Counted from the first letter of the stretch, positions 25,466-35,092 are shown. The stretch is DNA of 64,000 bases from Rhizobium sp. P32RR-XVIII (GCF_012641395.1 NZ_JABAIH010000002.1:620001-684000); one strand, 5' to 3'. Notes: generated by a model from the sequence alone, not told the origin. Made by a program: numbers and translations.

Positions 25466-26518
25466 ATGTCAGTCACGAATCTAACCGAAAAGAAAACAGT
25501 GGCGAATGGGCAAAGGCGCAACACCAATTTCGTGCGTCTGCTTCTGGAGGGGCGTGCGTTTTTCGCGCTGATCGTGATCGTCGCGGTCTTCTCGTTCCTG
25601 TCGCCATACTATTTCACCTTGAACAACTTTCTGATCATGGCCTCGCATGTCGCGATCTTCGGCATCCTGGCCATCGGCATGCTGCTCGTGATCCTGAACG
25701 GCGGTATCGACCTGTCGGTGGGTTCGACGCTTGGACTCGCCGGCTGCATTGCCGGGTTCCTGATGCAGGGTGTCACGTTGAATGCCTTTGGCGTCATCCT
25801 GTATCCGCCCGTCTGGGCCGTCGTCGTCCTCACCTGCGCGCTCGGCGCCGTTGTCGGCGCGGTCAACGGCGTGCTGATTGCCTATCTCAAGGTGCCGGCC
25901 TTCGTTGCCTCGCTCGGCGTGCTCTACGTCGCTCGCGGCATCGCGCTGCTGATGACCAATGGCCTGACCTACAACAATCTCGGCGGGCGCCCGGAGCTTG
26001 GCAATACCGGCTTCGATTGGCTCGGTTTCAATCGCCTGGCCGGTGTGCCGATCGGCGTCATCGTGCTTGCCGTCCTGGCGATCGTCTGCGGTCTGGTTCT
26101 GAGCCGTACCGCCTTCGGCCGCTGGCTGTACGCCTCGGGCGGCAACGAGCGTGCGGCCGACCTCTCCGGCGTTCCGGTCAAGCGGGTCAAGATCATCGTC
26201 TATGTGCTTTCGGGCGTGTGCGCTGCGATTGCCGGCCTGGTCTTGTCTTCCCAGCTCACCTCGGCCGGTCCGACCGCGGGCACCACCTACGAGCTGACCG
26301 CGATTGCAGCCGTTGTCATCGGCGGCGCGGCGCTCACCGGCGGGCGAGGGACCGTCCGTGGCACGATGCTCGGTGCCTTCGTCATCGGCTTCCTTTCCGA
26401 CGGTCTCGTGATCATCGGCGTGTCGGCCTACTGGCAGACGGTCTTCACCGGCGCCGTCATCGTTCTGGCCGTTCTCATGAACAGCATCCAATACGGACGT
26501 CGGGTCAAATCGACCTGA
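25466..26518 (+). CDS. eryF: EryF, sugar ABC transporter permease
   Basis: A 350-residue CUT2 permease with about 8-10 membrane spans. The signature LNGGIDLSVGSTLGLAG (around residues 70-86) and the cytoplasmic loop with GGNERAADLSGVPVKRVK are typical of RbsC/AraH proteins; GRGTVRGTMLGAFVIGFLSDGL precedes the last spans. It starts 23 bases after eryE. As the only permease of the operon it probably homodimerises to form the erythritol channel. Confidence 0.93.
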   Translation: MSVTNLTEKKTVANGQRRNTNFVRLLLEGRAFFALIVIVAVFSFLSPYYFTLNNFLIMASHVAIFGILAIGMLLVILNGGIDLSVGSTLGLAGCIAGFLMQGVTLNAFGVILYPPVWAVVVLTCALGAVVGAVNGVLIAYLKVPAFVASLGVLYVARGIALLMTNGLTYNNLGGRPELGNTGFDWLGFNRLAGVPIGVIVLAVLAIVCGLVLSRTAFGRWLYASGGNERAADLSGVPVKRVKIIVYVLSGVCAAIAGLVLSSQLTSAGPTAGTTYELTAIAAVVIGGAALTGGRGTVRGTMLGAFVIGFLSDGLVIIGVSAYWQTVFTGAVIVLAVLMNSIQYGRRVKST

Positions 26519-26630
26519 CGGACGCGACTGAACTTGTCCACGACGGCCCATCTTCAACATATCGCCGATTGCGGAAAGCACGGCCGGTTCGCCGGCAACA
26601 TCTGAGCTCATCGAAAGGGAGAGAGAAACC

Positions 26631-27578
26631 ATGTTTAAAAAAGGCATTCGTATTCTTCTGGCAGCTGCGGCGGTTGCGCCGATTTTTGTAAGCTCTGCAT
26701 GGGCGGCGGGTCAGATGACAATCATCGTCAACGACCCCTCCAACCCCTACTGGCTGACGGAAGGCAATGTCGCAAAGGCCACCGCCGAAAAGCTCGGCTA
26801 CACGGCCTCGGTGAGTGCTCACAAGGGCGACACCAACACCGAAAGCAACCTGATCGACACCGCGATCACCAACAAGTCGGTCGCGATCATTCTCGACCCC
26901 GCGAATGCGGACGGTTCGGTCGGCGCAGTGAAGAAGGCGGTCGCCGCCGGCATTCCGGTCATTCTGGTCAACGCCGAAATCAACCAGGAAGGCCTTGCCA
27001 AGGCGCAGCTGGTGTCCAACAACGCTCAGGGCGCCGCCCTCGGCGCGCAACAGTGGGTCGAAGCGGTCGGTGACAAGGGTAACTATGCCGAACTCTTCGG
27101 CGCTCCGTCGGACAACAATGCGGCAACGCGTTCGAACGGCTATGAGACCGTGCTGTCGCAGTATCCGGACCTGAAGAAGGTCGCTCAGGAAGTCGCCAAC
27201 TGGGACCGTACCCAGGGCCACAACAAGATGCAGTCCATGCTCCAGGCCAATCCCGACATCATCGGCGTGATCTCGGGCAATGACGAAATGGCGCTCGGCG
27301 CAATCGCTGCGCTGAAGGAAGCCGGCAAGCTTGCCAACATCAAGGTCGGCGGCTTCGATGGTTCTCCGGACGCCGTTGCTGCGATCAAGGCCGGCGAGCT
27401 CCAGTACACCGTTCTGCAGCCAGTCGCCGTTTTCTCCGAGGAGGCCGTCAAGCAGGCTGACAACGTCATCAAGACTGGCAAGACCGGCGCCGACAGTGAA
27501 AAGCAGCTCTTCGATTGCCTGCTGATCACCAAGGATAACGTCGACAAGTACACGGGCCCGTTCGTTCTCGCCCAGTAA
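26631..27578 (+). CDS. eryG: EryG, periplasmic sugar-binding protein
   Basis: A 315-residue solute-binding protein of the RbsB fold with a Sec signal peptide (about 1-25, cleavage after SSAWA). Ligand-site regions include IIVNDPSNPYWLTEG, NAEINQEG, GNDEMALGAIAALKEAG and GGFDGSPDAV. It is the final gene of the transporter operon; a strong hairpin follows. In R. leguminosarum the corresponding protein serves erythritol uptake, and related polyols may also bind. Confidence 0.93.
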   Translation: MFKKGIRILLAAAAVAPIFVSSAWAAGQMTIIVNDPSNPYWLTEGNVAKATAEKLGYTASVSAHKGDTNTESNLIDTAITNKSVAIILDPANADGSVGAVKKAVAAGIPVILVNAEINQEGLAKAQLVSNNAQGAALGAQQWVEAVGDKGNYAELFGAPSDNNAATRSNGYETVLSQYPDLKKVAQEVANWDRTQGHNKMQSMLQANPDIIGVISGNDEMALGAIAALKEAGKLANIKVGGFDGSPDAVAAIKAGELQYTVLQPVAVFSEEAVKQADNVIKTGKTGADSEKQLFDCLLITKDNVDKYTGPFVLAQ

Positions 27579-27584
27579 TCATAC

Positions 27585-27620
27585 GAGGGGACGCCGGCAG
27601 CGGCGTCCTCTTCCTCTTCC
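27585..27620 (+). terminator. Intrinsic terminator of the ery transporter operon
   Basis: GGACGCCG, loop GCAG, CGGCGTCC, extended by a GAGG/CTC pairing across a two-base bulge, then TCTTCCTCTTCC. It starts 6 bases after the EryG stop. It separates the transporter from the next regulator gene. Confidence 0.8.
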
Positions 27621-27761
27621 ATACGGGTCTCACGAACGCTCATTGCCGTGACCCAGTGGGGGAAGGCGGCACGACAGCCGCTCCTTCGGTCTCCTGCTTT
27701 GCTCTTGCAATGCATTCGCAGTAGGAGTCTCGGATCCACGGAATTTGGCAGCGAGGCTAAC

Positions 27762-28604
27762 GTGACACAGAAGATAAGCGTAGGAGCACTCCTGCCGGAC
27801 GAGTTGCCGAGCGACAGCCGGCATACCCGTCAGCTCGTTCGCCGGCAAATGATCGCGGAGGCGGTCATGGCGGAAGGCTCGATGCGCATCGAGGACCTGA
27901 CCGATCGCTTCGGAATAAGCCTGATGACGGCGCACCGCGATGTCGACGAACTCGTCAGCCGCGGTCTCTTCCGGAAGACGCGCGGCATTGTCACTGCTGC
28001 CGCTACCAGCCTCATCGAATCGAGCGATGTCTACCGTTCGAGCCGCCAGTCGGCGGAGAAAAAGATGATCGCGAAAGCCGCGATGCAATTCGTCGAGCCA
28101 GGGCAGGCGATCTTTTTCGACGATTCAACCACGGTCCTCCAAATGGCCGCCCATCTGCCGGCCAAGGTCCCGCTGACGGCGATCACAAACTCGCTCACTC
28201 TCATGAACGCGTTGAAGGGAATGCACGATGTCACGCTGCTGGCCCTCGGAGGTCAGTACTACAACTGGTGCAATGCTTTCATGGGGCGCATGACGATCAA
28301 CGAAATCAACAGGCTGAGGGCGGATGTGGCATTCATTTCCATGTCGGCGATCACCGATGACATCGTCTTCCATCAGTCCCCGGAGCTGGTCGATACCAAA
28401 CGGGCAATGTTCGATTGCGCCGTCAAACGTATCCTTCTCATGGACCATACCAAATTCGAGCGGCGCGCGTTGCACAGCTTCGCGGCGCTGACGGAGTTCG
28501 ACGTCGTCATCGTTGATGACAAGACGCTGGCCACTCATGTCGATCGCATGCGATCCAAGGATATCAATGTCGTCATTGCCAGGGACGACGAGGTCCGGTC
28601 GTGA
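27762..28604 (+). CDS. Second DeoR-family regulator of the polyol locus
   Basis: A 280-residue DeoR-type regulator. The HTH is near residues 22-64 (MIAEAVMAEGSMRIEDLTDRF, SLMTAHRDVDELVSRG), followed by the effector domain (IFFDDSTTVLQMAAHL, LALGGQYYNWCNAFMG, ADVAFISMSAIT). The GTG at 27762 is chosen because GAGG lies five bases upstream; an in-frame ATG at 27648 would add 38 residues and overlap the region after the terminator. It is 78 bases ahead of the FGGY kinase on the same strand and likely controls kinase, dehydrogenase and perhaps the aldolase. Confidence 0.88.
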   Translation: MTQKISVGALLPDELPSDSRHTRQLVRRQMIAEAVMAEGSMRIEDLTDRFGISLMTAHRDVDELVSRGLFRKTRGIVTAAATSLIESSDVYRSSRQSAEKKMIAKAAMQFVEPGQAIFFDDSTTVLQMAAHLPAKVPLTAITNSLTLMNALKGMHDVTLLALGGQYYNWCNAFMGRMTINEINRLRADVAFISMSAITDDIVFHQSPELVDTKRAMFDCAVKRILLMDHTKFERRALHSFAALTEFDVVIVDDKTLATHVDRMRSKDINVVIARDDEVRS

Positions 28605-28682
28605 ACCTGCGCCTGCGCGATGCCGTCACTAGACGGCTCAAGAGCGTGCAGGTCCGTCGTTTCCATAGTGGGAGTAACATGA

Positions 28683-30212
28683 ATGCCGAGTCTGCTCGGA
28701 ATCGATAGCGGCTTGACCGTGACCAAAGCGGTGATTTTCGACGTCGACGGTACGCCGATCGCCGTGGCGCGCAGGCGTGTTACGCAGTTCATGCCGAGGG
28801 CGCGCCATGTCGAGCGGGATATGGACGAACTCTGGAACGCGACAGCCGATGCAATCGCCGAGGCTGTGAGCCTCAGCAAGCGCCCCGCCAGCGACATTCA
28901 AGCGATTGCGGCCACGGCTCACGGTGACGGCATCTATCTCCTTGACCGGTCCCGCAAGCCGCTCGGGCGTGCGATCCTGTCGCTCGACAGCCGCGCGGGA
29001 TCCGTCGTTGACCGGTGGCTGGGAAGCAGCATCGCAGACGAAGCCGTTAGGCTGACCGGCCAGCTTCCGCATGTCTCCGCGCCGTCGGCCCTTCTCGCCT
29101 GGATCAAGGAAAGGGAGCCCTCCCGTTTCGAACAGATCGGTCATATTCTGAGCTGCAAGGATTGGCTGCGTTTCTGCCTGACGGGCGAGATCGGCACAGA
29201 CCGAACGGAAGCAAGCACGTCCTTCACAAACGTCGAAACCCAGGATTATTCGGAAGACGCGCTTCGGCTGTTCGGGCTGGGCGAGTTGAGCCACGCGTTG
29301 CCGCCGGCGTCTCGTTCTGACGAGATTGTCGGACATATCACGCGTGTCGTCGCGCAGCGGACTGGCCTGGCCGAGGGCACTCCCGTGGTCGCCGGTCTTC
29401 ACGACGTGACGGCGTCGGCCCTGGGAGCCGGGGGCTATGCTTTCGGCGTGGTCGCCGTCATAGCCGGCACCTATTCGATCAACGAGACCTTGTCGAGCCA
29501 ACCGAGCGTCGACAAGCGGTGGTTTTGCCGTAACGCCATTGCGCCCGGGCAATGGAACAACATGTCGATTTCGCCGGCGTCGACAGCCAATTACGACTGG
29601 TTTCTCGACAAACTGTGCAGCAGCGAGCGCACCCGCGTCGAAGCCGCCGGACAGTCGGTGCATGCGCTGCTTGCGCCCGAGATCCAGGCAGCGTTCAGCC
29701 GTCCATCGACAGCGCTTTTCCACCCCTATCTCTTCGGCTCTCCCTACGGCGCTTCAGCGAGCGCGGGATTCTTCGGGCTCGGCGGATGGCACGACAGGGG
29801 CGACATGTTGCGCGCGGTCCTGGAAGGCATCGCCTTCAACCACAAGATCCATGTCGACGCACTGCGCGACGGCTTCGAATTTTCGGAGGCAAGGCTTGCC
29901 GGCGGTGTTTCACGCAATCCAGCCGTCGTGCAGATGTTCGCCGACGTTCTCGGCATGCCGGTGACCGTGACCCAGACGGACGAGGCGGCCGCCTGGGGCG
30001 CTGCGCTCTGCGCAGGCGCGGGCGTCGGCCTCTATGCCGACCCGCAAAGCGATCCGCGCGAGGGCGGCGCGACCGCCAAAACCTGCTATCCCGATCCCGC
30101 CCGCAGCGCCGATTATCAGGTTCGATATAGCCTGTTTTGCGAGATTGCCGATGCGATGGCTCCGATCTGGCCGAAGCTCGGAAACCTCGTCCCGGCCGAA
30201 ACCCAAGAGTAG
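28683..30212 (+). CDS. FGGY carbohydrate kinase, LyxK (L-xylulokinase)-like
   Basis: A 509-residue FGGY kinase. LLGIDSGLTVTKAVIFD opens the protein, and GDGIYLLDRSRKPLGRAILSLDSRA carries the catalytic aspartate. It resembles L-xylulose kinase LyxK more than EryA: CKDWLRFCLTGEIG, SHALPPASRSDEI and GTPVVAGLHDVTASALGAG align by eye with LyxK. The C-terminal ARLAGGVSRNPAVVQMFADVLG is the adenosine motif. GGAG lies eight bases before the ATG. Because a GlpD-like dehydrogenase follows, the substrate is more likely a polyol than a ketose, by analogy to EryA-EryB. Confidence 0.9.
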   Translation: MPSLLGIDSGLTVTKAVIFDVDGTPIAVARRRVTQFMPRARHVERDMDELWNATADAIAEAVSLSKRPASDIQAIAATAHGDGIYLLDRSRKPLGRAILSLDSRAGSVVDRWLGSSIADEAVRLTGQLPHVSAPSALLAWIKEREPSRFEQIGHILSCKDWLRFCLTGEIGTDRTEASTSFTNVETQDYSEDALRLFGLGELSHALPPASRSDEIVGHITRVVAQRTGLAEGTPVVAGLHDVTASALGAGGYAFGVVAVIAGTYSINETLSSQPSVDKRWFCRNAIAPGQWNNMSISPASTANYDWFLDKLCSSERTRVEAAGQSVHALLAPEIQAAFSRPSTALFHPYLFGSPYGASASAGFFGLGGWHDRGDMLRAVLEGIAFNHKIHVDALRDGFEFSEARLAGGVSRNPAVVQMFADVLGMPVTVTQTDEAAAWGAALCAGAGVGLYADPQSDPREGGATAKTCYPDPARSADYQVRYSLFCEIADAMAPIWPKLGNLVPAETQE

Positions 30213-30269
30213 AGATCGAAGCCCGCCGCATGCGCGGCGCTTCCAGACAGTTCACCAGGACATGATTCA

Positions 30270-32015
30270 ATGACCGATATCGCCACCGATCTGGAACAGC
30301 GTTTTGCGCGGCTTCAAGAAAACGACATCGACGTCGTCATTCTCGGGGCAGGCGTCAATGGGGCGGGATTGTTCCGCGATCTGACTTCCCAAGGGGTCAA
30401 CTGCCTCATCGTCGACAAGGCTGACTTCGGCTCGGGGACGAGTGCGGCACCGTCGCGACTTATCCACGGCGGCCTCAAATATCTCGAGACCGGCGAGTTC
30501 GGATTGGTTGCCCAGTCGACGCTCGAACGGAATTTGCTCCTCAAGAATGCGCCGCACTGCGTCGACCCCCTGCCGACTTTCATTCCTATTTTCTCCTGGA
30601 CGCGTGGCATATGGGCGGCCCTCCGGACTCTGATGGGCTCGACGACTGCACCACGCAGACGCGGCGCCCTTCTCGTGAAGATCGGGCTCGCGCTCTACGA
30701 CTTCTACGGATCGCGCAATCGCGTCATGCCCCGCCACAGGCTTTTGCTGAAAAAGAAAGCACTGAAGGAGATGCCGCATGTCACCCCGGCAATTGTCGCC
30801 GGAGGCATCTATTATGATGCCAAGATCAGCCGGCCGGAGCGGCTCGTCTACGAACTCGTCATGGATGGGCTTGAAGCGAACGGAAACTCGCTAGCCGCGA
30901 ACTTCACGACGCTGGTTTCCTCAGCGGACGGAAAACTCACCTTTCAGCGATCGAACGGAAGCACGTTTTGCGTTTCTCCGAAACTTGTCGTCAACGCAGC
31001 CGGCCCGTGGATCGATCGTGTCAATGAGACGCTCGGCGCGCCGTCACGGCTGATCGGCGGCACGAAAGGATCTCATATCCTGCTCGATCACCCGGAGCTC
31101 GTGCGCAGTCTGAACGGCCATATGATCTATTTCGAAGCGGATGATGGCCGCATCTGCCTCGTTTATAGCTATCTCGGCCTCGCCCTCGTTGGCTCAACCG
31201 ACATTCCGTGCGACGACCCCGACAACGTCCGGTGCGAAGAGCCGGAGATCGAGTATTTCCTGGACAGTGTGAGATCCCTCTTGTCGGGGCTTCGCTTCGA
31301 GCGGGAACAGGTGGTCTACAGCTACAGCGGCATTCGCCCGCTGCCGGCATCCGATGCGTCTTCCCCGGGCCTGATCAGCCGCGACCATTCAGCCCCGGTG
31401 ATGGAGCCGCAGGCAGGACGGCCTTTCCCGATCATCTCCCTTGTCGGGGGCAAATGGACGACATTTCGCGGTTTTGCCGAAGAAGTTGCGGACCTCGCAC
31501 TCAACCGTCTCCAACGCGTCCGGAAGCAATCGACGCAGAACCTCGCCATCGGCGGCGGCAGAAGTTTTCCGGCCACTCCCTCAGCTAGAGCGGATTGGAT
31601 ACGAGCAATTGCTGCAAAAACCGGTGCAGACCCGAAGAGAGTGGACCAACTCCTGGCGCGGTATGGGACGACGGCTTCGGCGATCCTTGAACATGCGTCA
31701 GCCTATACCGACGCCGCTCGGCTTTCTGGTGCTGCCCACTACAGCTTCCTGGAAATCGATTGGATCGCGCGGCAGGAGATTGTCGTGCATTTGTCCGACA
31801 TCGTGCTTAGGCGCACCACGCTGGCGATCGAGGGGGTGCTGACAATGGAAGGGCTGCGTGAGATTGGAAGGATTGCCGCGGCGGCGCTTGGATGGACCGA
31901 TGAGCGGCTCGCCGCGGAGATCGACGACGTCGTGACGTCGTTGAAGACCTTCCACGGCCAAAGCCTGGATGAAACCGCAGGTGAAAACGTCAGCGGACGC
32001 GCGAGCGCCCGCTGA
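30270..32015 (+). CDS. Second GlpD/EryB-like FAD-dependent polyol-phosphate dehydrogenase
   Basis: A 581-residue FAD oxidoreductase of the glycerol-3-phosphate dehydrogenase family. DVVILGAGVNGAGLFRD (about 21-37) binds FAD; SGTSAAPSRLIHGGLKYLE, NAAGPWIDRV and LVGGKWTTFRGFAEE are the family signatures, and a C-terminal helical domain follows. Compared with EryB it is about 80 residues longer, mostly by an insertion near residues 115-165 (RRRGALLVKIGLALYDFYGSRNR) and a longer C-terminus. It follows the kinase by 57 bases and would oxidise the phosphorylated polyol at the membrane surface. True substrate unknown. Confidence 0.92.
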   Translation: MTDIATDLEQRFARLQENDIDVVILGAGVNGAGLFRDLTSQGVNCLIVDKADFGSGTSAAPSRLIHGGLKYLETGEFGLVAQSTLERNLLLKNAPHCVDPLPTFIPIFSWTRGIWAALRTLMGSTTAPRRRGALLVKIGLALYDFYGSRNRVMPRHRLLLKKKALKEMPHVTPAIVAGGIYYDAKISRPERLVYELVMDGLEANGNSLAANFTTLVSSADGKLTFQRSNGSTFCVSPKLVVNAAGPWIDRVNETLGAPSRLIGGTKGSHILLDHPELVRSLNGHMIYFEADDGRICLVYSYLGLALVGSTDIPCDDPDNVRCEEPEIEYFLDSVRSLLSGLRFEREQVVYSYSGIRPLPASDASSPGLISRDHSAPVMEPQAGRPFPIISLVGGKWTTFRGFAEEVADLALNRLQRVRKQSTQNLAIGGGRSFPATPSARADWIRAIAAKTGADPKRVDQLLARYGTTASAILEHASAYTDAARLSGAAHYSFLEIDWIARQEIVVHLSDIVLRRTTLAIEGVLTMEGLREIGRIAAAALGWTDERLAAEIDDVVTSLKTFHGQSLDETAGENVSGRASAR

Positions 32016-32020
32016 CGTTT
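31985..32020. terminator. Bidirectional terminator between the dehydrogenase and the aldolase
   Basis: AAACGTCAGCGG pairs with CCGCTGACGTTT (12 bp), with further pairing inside the 12-base loop. It overlaps the last codons of the dehydrogenase and lies 6 bases from the stop of the convergent aldolase. T-runs appear on both strands (TTTCACT on plus, TTTTCAC on minus). Confidence 0.8.
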
Positions 32021-32025
32021 CACTA

Positions 32026-33090
32026 TCAAGAAAAGGTCGGGTCCAGGGCGCCGGACTTATAGCGCTTTGCCATTTCCGAAAGCGGAAGCGGCCGGATTTG
32101 CGAAGCCTTGCCGGCCGTTCCAAACTGCTCAAACCGTTCCTTGCAGAGCTTCGTCAGCGCGGCCATTGCCGGTTTGAGATATTTGCGCGGATCGAATTCG
32201 CTGGGGTCCTCTTGCAGAACGCGCCGGATCTGGCCGGTCATCGCCATTCGGCCATCGGTATCGATGTTGATCTTGCGGACGCCATTCTTGATGCCGCGCT
32301 GAATTTCCTCGACCGGCACGCCCCATGTCGGCTTCATCTGGCCGCCGTACTTGTTGATGATTTCCTGCAGCTCGAGCGGTACCGATGACGAGCCATGCAT
32401 CACCAGATGCGTATTCGGCAGCTTCTGGTGAATCTGCTCGATGACGTTCATCGCGAGAACCGAGCCGTCCGGCTTGCGGCTGAACTTGTAGGCACCATGC
32501 GATGTGCCCATGGCAATCGCCAGTGCGTCGACCTTGGTCTCGCGGACGAATTTGACTGCCTCGTCCGGATTGGTCAGAAGCTGATCATGCGAGAGCTTGC
32601 CTTCGGCTCCATGCCCGTCCTCGGCTTCGCCCATGCCGGTTTCCAGCGAACCCAAAACGCCGAGTTCTCCTTCCACCGAGACGCCGCCGAGATGGGCCAT
32701 CTCGGCGACCTTCCTGGTGACGCCGACATTGTAGTCCCAATCGGCCGGTGTCTTGGCGTCCGCCTTGAGGGAACCGTCCATCATGACGGATGTAAAGCCA
32801 GCCTGAATGGCTGTCATGCAGCTGGACGCTTCGTTGCCGTGATCGAGGTGCACGCAGACAGGGATGTGGGGATAGATTTCGACCACCGCATCCATCATGT
32901 GCTTCAGCATGATGTCGTTGGCGTACGCTCTGGCGCCGCGCGAAGCTTGCATGATCACCGGCGCATCGACGGCATTGGCCGCCTCCATGATGGCGAGAGC
33001 CTGTTCCATATTGTTGATATTGAATGCGGGCACTCCGTAGCCTTGTTCTGCGGCGTGATCGAGCAACTGTCTCAACGTAATGCGTGCCAT
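32026..33090 (-). CDS. fba: Class II fructose-bisphosphate aldolase (CbbA-type)
   Basis: A 354-residue zinc-dependent aldolase. HLDHGNE (81-87) supplies Asp83 and zinc ligand His84, GELGVLG the usual glutamate loop, [10 protein letters not shown] and VMHGSSSVP the other zinc histidines. The ATG at 33090 follows AGGAGAG at good spacing. It is convergent with the kinase-dehydrogenase genes and shares their locus, so it may cleave the ketose phosphate they produce, or a sugar phosphate formed further on; housekeeping use in gluconeogenesis is also possible. An inverted repeat upstream suggests local control. Confidence 0.93.
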   Translation of the reverse strand: MARITLRQLLDHAAEQGYGVPAFNINNMEQALAIMEAANAVDAPVIMQASRGARAYANDIMLKHMMDAVVEIYPHIPVCVHLDHGNEASSCMTAIQAGFTSVMMDGSLKADAKTPADWDYNVGVTRKVAEMAHLGGVSVEGELGVLGSLETGMGEAEDGHGAEGKLSHDQLLTNPDEAVKFVRETKVDALAIAMGTSHGAYKFSRKPDGSVLAMNVIEQIHQKLPNTHLVMHGSSSVPLELQEIINKYGGQMKPTWGVPVEEIQRGIKNGVRKINIDTDGRMAMTGQIRRVLQEDPSEFDPRKYLKPAMAALTKLCKERFEQFGTAGKASQIRPLPLSEMAKRYKSGALDPTFS

Positions 33091-33408
33091 CAAGCTCTCC
33101 TTCTGAGCAACCTTAGCTGGGTTCAAGATACTGCGTAAATCGTCATTTTAGCGAGGAACGATTGAAACCAAAGCGTTACCACGGTTTCAACGCATATAAA
33201 TGACCGGCTCAACGTCGCGCGCGAGCACTTGTGGTCCGCTTCGTACAAGGCAGTCTCACATATCACGCGTGGAGATAATTAACAACGAATGATAACAAAA
33301 TAACAACAATATCGATACTTTGTTGCGTGTCATGTGAGAGGAATATTTCGGTCGCGCGGTCGCCTGCGCACCACGGAAGCTCTGGGCCGGCGCGCAGGCG
33401 GGTTTGTC
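33091..33408. other. Intergenic region between fba and ribH2
   Basis: No gene is visible. It holds the inverted repeat at 33162-33190 and an A-rich stretch near 33275-33325 with several AACAA/TAACAA repeats, which resembles a regulated promoter of fba (minus strand). Confidence 0.5.
33162..33190. promoter_or_regulatory. Inverted repeat TTGAAACC-N13-GGTTTCAA upstream of fba
   Basis: Perfect 8-bp arms (33162-33169 and 33183-33190) separated by 13 bases, 72-100 bases upstream of the fba ATG. The size fits a dimeric regulator such as the nearby DeoR protein or a LacI-type protein. Confidence 0.5.
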
Positions 33409-33897
<489 letters not shown>

Positions 33898-33927
33898 TCA
33901 AGGGTCTGCCGGTGGGCCGGCTGTTAA

Positions 33928-33944
33928 GGCCGCTGAGAGCGGCC
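33928..33944 (-). terminator. Expression-platform hairpin of the FMN riboswitch
   Basis: GGCCGC pairs with GCGGCC around five bases, then TTAACA on the minus strand. It lies between the aptamer and the ribH2 start, where an FMN-controlled terminator or anti-sequestor would be. A second short stem (GCCGG/CCGGC) lies just after it. Confidence 0.6.
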
Positions 33945-33999
33945 CGAATATCCCTTGGGCGAACAAGCACGAGAGGCCCTTCCTGCGAAAGGTCCCGCC

Positions 34000-34150
34000 T
34001 GCATGCTCTCTTCCATCCGGACTATACCGTCGGCTCCGGCCTCTCACCGGATCTGCTGACCCTCCAGATGCTGGAGGCGCTCGCGGGCTCCGGGATGAAA
34101 TCCCGATACCGCCGGTGGGGAATTGCACCCCGCCCTGAGAACGCGGCGAA
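34000..34150 (-). promoter_or_regulatory. FMN riboswitch (RFN element) upstream of ribH2
   Basis: Read on the minus strand it has the conserved RFN blocks in order: CAGGGCGGGGTG then AATTCCCCACCGGCGGTAT, a variable stem (CCTCCAGCATCTGGAGG), CCCGCGAGC, GGTGAGAGGCCGGAGCCGACGGTATAGTCCGGATG split in the usual way, and GAAGAGAG at the end. These are the FMN-binding core sequences. FMN binding should lower ribH2 expression. The aptamer boundary is approximate to within about 10 bases. Confidence 0.95.
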
Positions 34151-34195
34151 CATAAAGCGAAGAATCTGGGAAACGCAAGATGCATTGAAATCGAA

Positions 34196-34260
34196 AATCC
34201 GGCTCTTCGCGCGTTTCGCTTTCGAACGCTGTTCGTCAGCGTCGGGCGGAGAGCCGGATT
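34196..34260 (-). terminator. Long-armed inverted repeat after the TIM-barrel gene
   Basis: AATCCGGCTCT (34196-34206) and AGAGCCGGATT (34250-34260) are perfect 11-bp arms around a 43-base loop that itself can pair. It starts 14 bases after the stop of the minus-strand gene at 34274 and before the RFN element, so it can end that transcript before ribH2. The promoter of ribH2 must lie within or near it. Confidence 0.5.
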
Positions 34261-34273
34261 TGTTCATTCCGTC

Positions 34274-35092
34274 TTATTCGGCGATGCCAAGCGAGGCGAG
34301 GTAGGCAGCCGAGGCCGGGATCTTGGACTTGTCCTTGATCTCGATGATCAGGCGCGGATTGCTTTGGAGCTTCGAGAGAGCCGAGAAGATCGAGCGCCAG
34401 TGGATGCTGCCTTCGCCGAGGCTCCAGTGCCGGTCGGCATAGCCGTCGGCGTCCTGCAGGTGGACGTGCTGCAGGCGGTTGCCGGCGGCGATGACGTAGT
34501 AATCGACCGGCGGAGCACCGGTGGAGCTGTGCGCGTAGTGGGCGTGACCCGTGTCGATCGAGACTGCGACGGCCGGGGAGGTGAAGCTGTCGGCGAGCGC
34601 CACGCGAATGTTCGGATCGATGTCCTCGATGTTTTCGATGACCATCGTGCAGCCGATGTCTTCGGCCTGCTTGACGGCTTCGCTCATCGTCTGGTGGCAA
34701 TGTTCGACGATGCGCTCGCGCTCGCCGGCATTGCTGTCGAGATTATTATAGGACCAGGTCGTGTAAGGGCTGTGGACGACCATCTGCGTGGCGCCGAGGG
34801 CGGCGCAGACATCGAGGCCCTGCTTCAGTCGCTTGGCGACAACGGCGCGAATATCCGGATCCTGCGAGGCGATGACGAAACCCCAGAACGGACCATGGAT
34901 GCCGAGACGGCCCTGATAGCCGTCCAGCAATCTCTTGGCGCGGGTGGCAAGAGGTGTCCAGTCACCGTTGAGCGTTGTCGCATCCACGAAGCTCTGCAGC
35001 TCAAGATCGCGCTGCCTTTCGAAGAGCCAATCGCGGTGAATTTCGAGATCGTTGATGGTCATGGCTGCGCCAACGATAGGCAGAGAGGTCAT
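34274..35092 (-). CDS. Xylose-isomerase-like TIM barrel (sugar phosphate isomerase/epimerase)
   Basis: A 272-residue protein of the IolE/IolH-like superfamily (as is EryC, but not closely similar). Metal-site candidates: His in LGIHGPFWG, His in MVVHSPY, Glu in TMVIENIEDIDP, Asp/His in VSIDTGHAHYAH, His in LQHVHLQDADG and Glu in RLIIEIKD, arranged as in metal-dependent epimerases. The ATG at 35092 has GGAG seven bases upstream; an internal ATG at 35062 is possible. It is transcribed toward ribH2 but is separated by an inverted repeat and the riboswitch. Its substrate may belong to the polyol locus. Confidence 0.85.
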   Translation of the reverse strand: MTSLPIVGAAMTINDLEIHRDWLFERQRDLELQSFVDATTLNGDWTPLATRAKRLLDGYQGRLGIHGPFWGFVIASQDPDIRAVVAKRLKQGLDVCAALGATQMVVHSPYTTWSYNNLDSNAGERERIVEHCHQTMSEAVKQAEDIGCTMVIENIEDIDPNIRVALADSFTSPAVAVSIDTGHAHYAHSSTGAPPVDYYVIAAGNRLQHVHLQDADGYADRHWSLGEGSIHWRSIFSALSKLQSNPRLIIEIKDKSKIPASAAYLASLGIAE

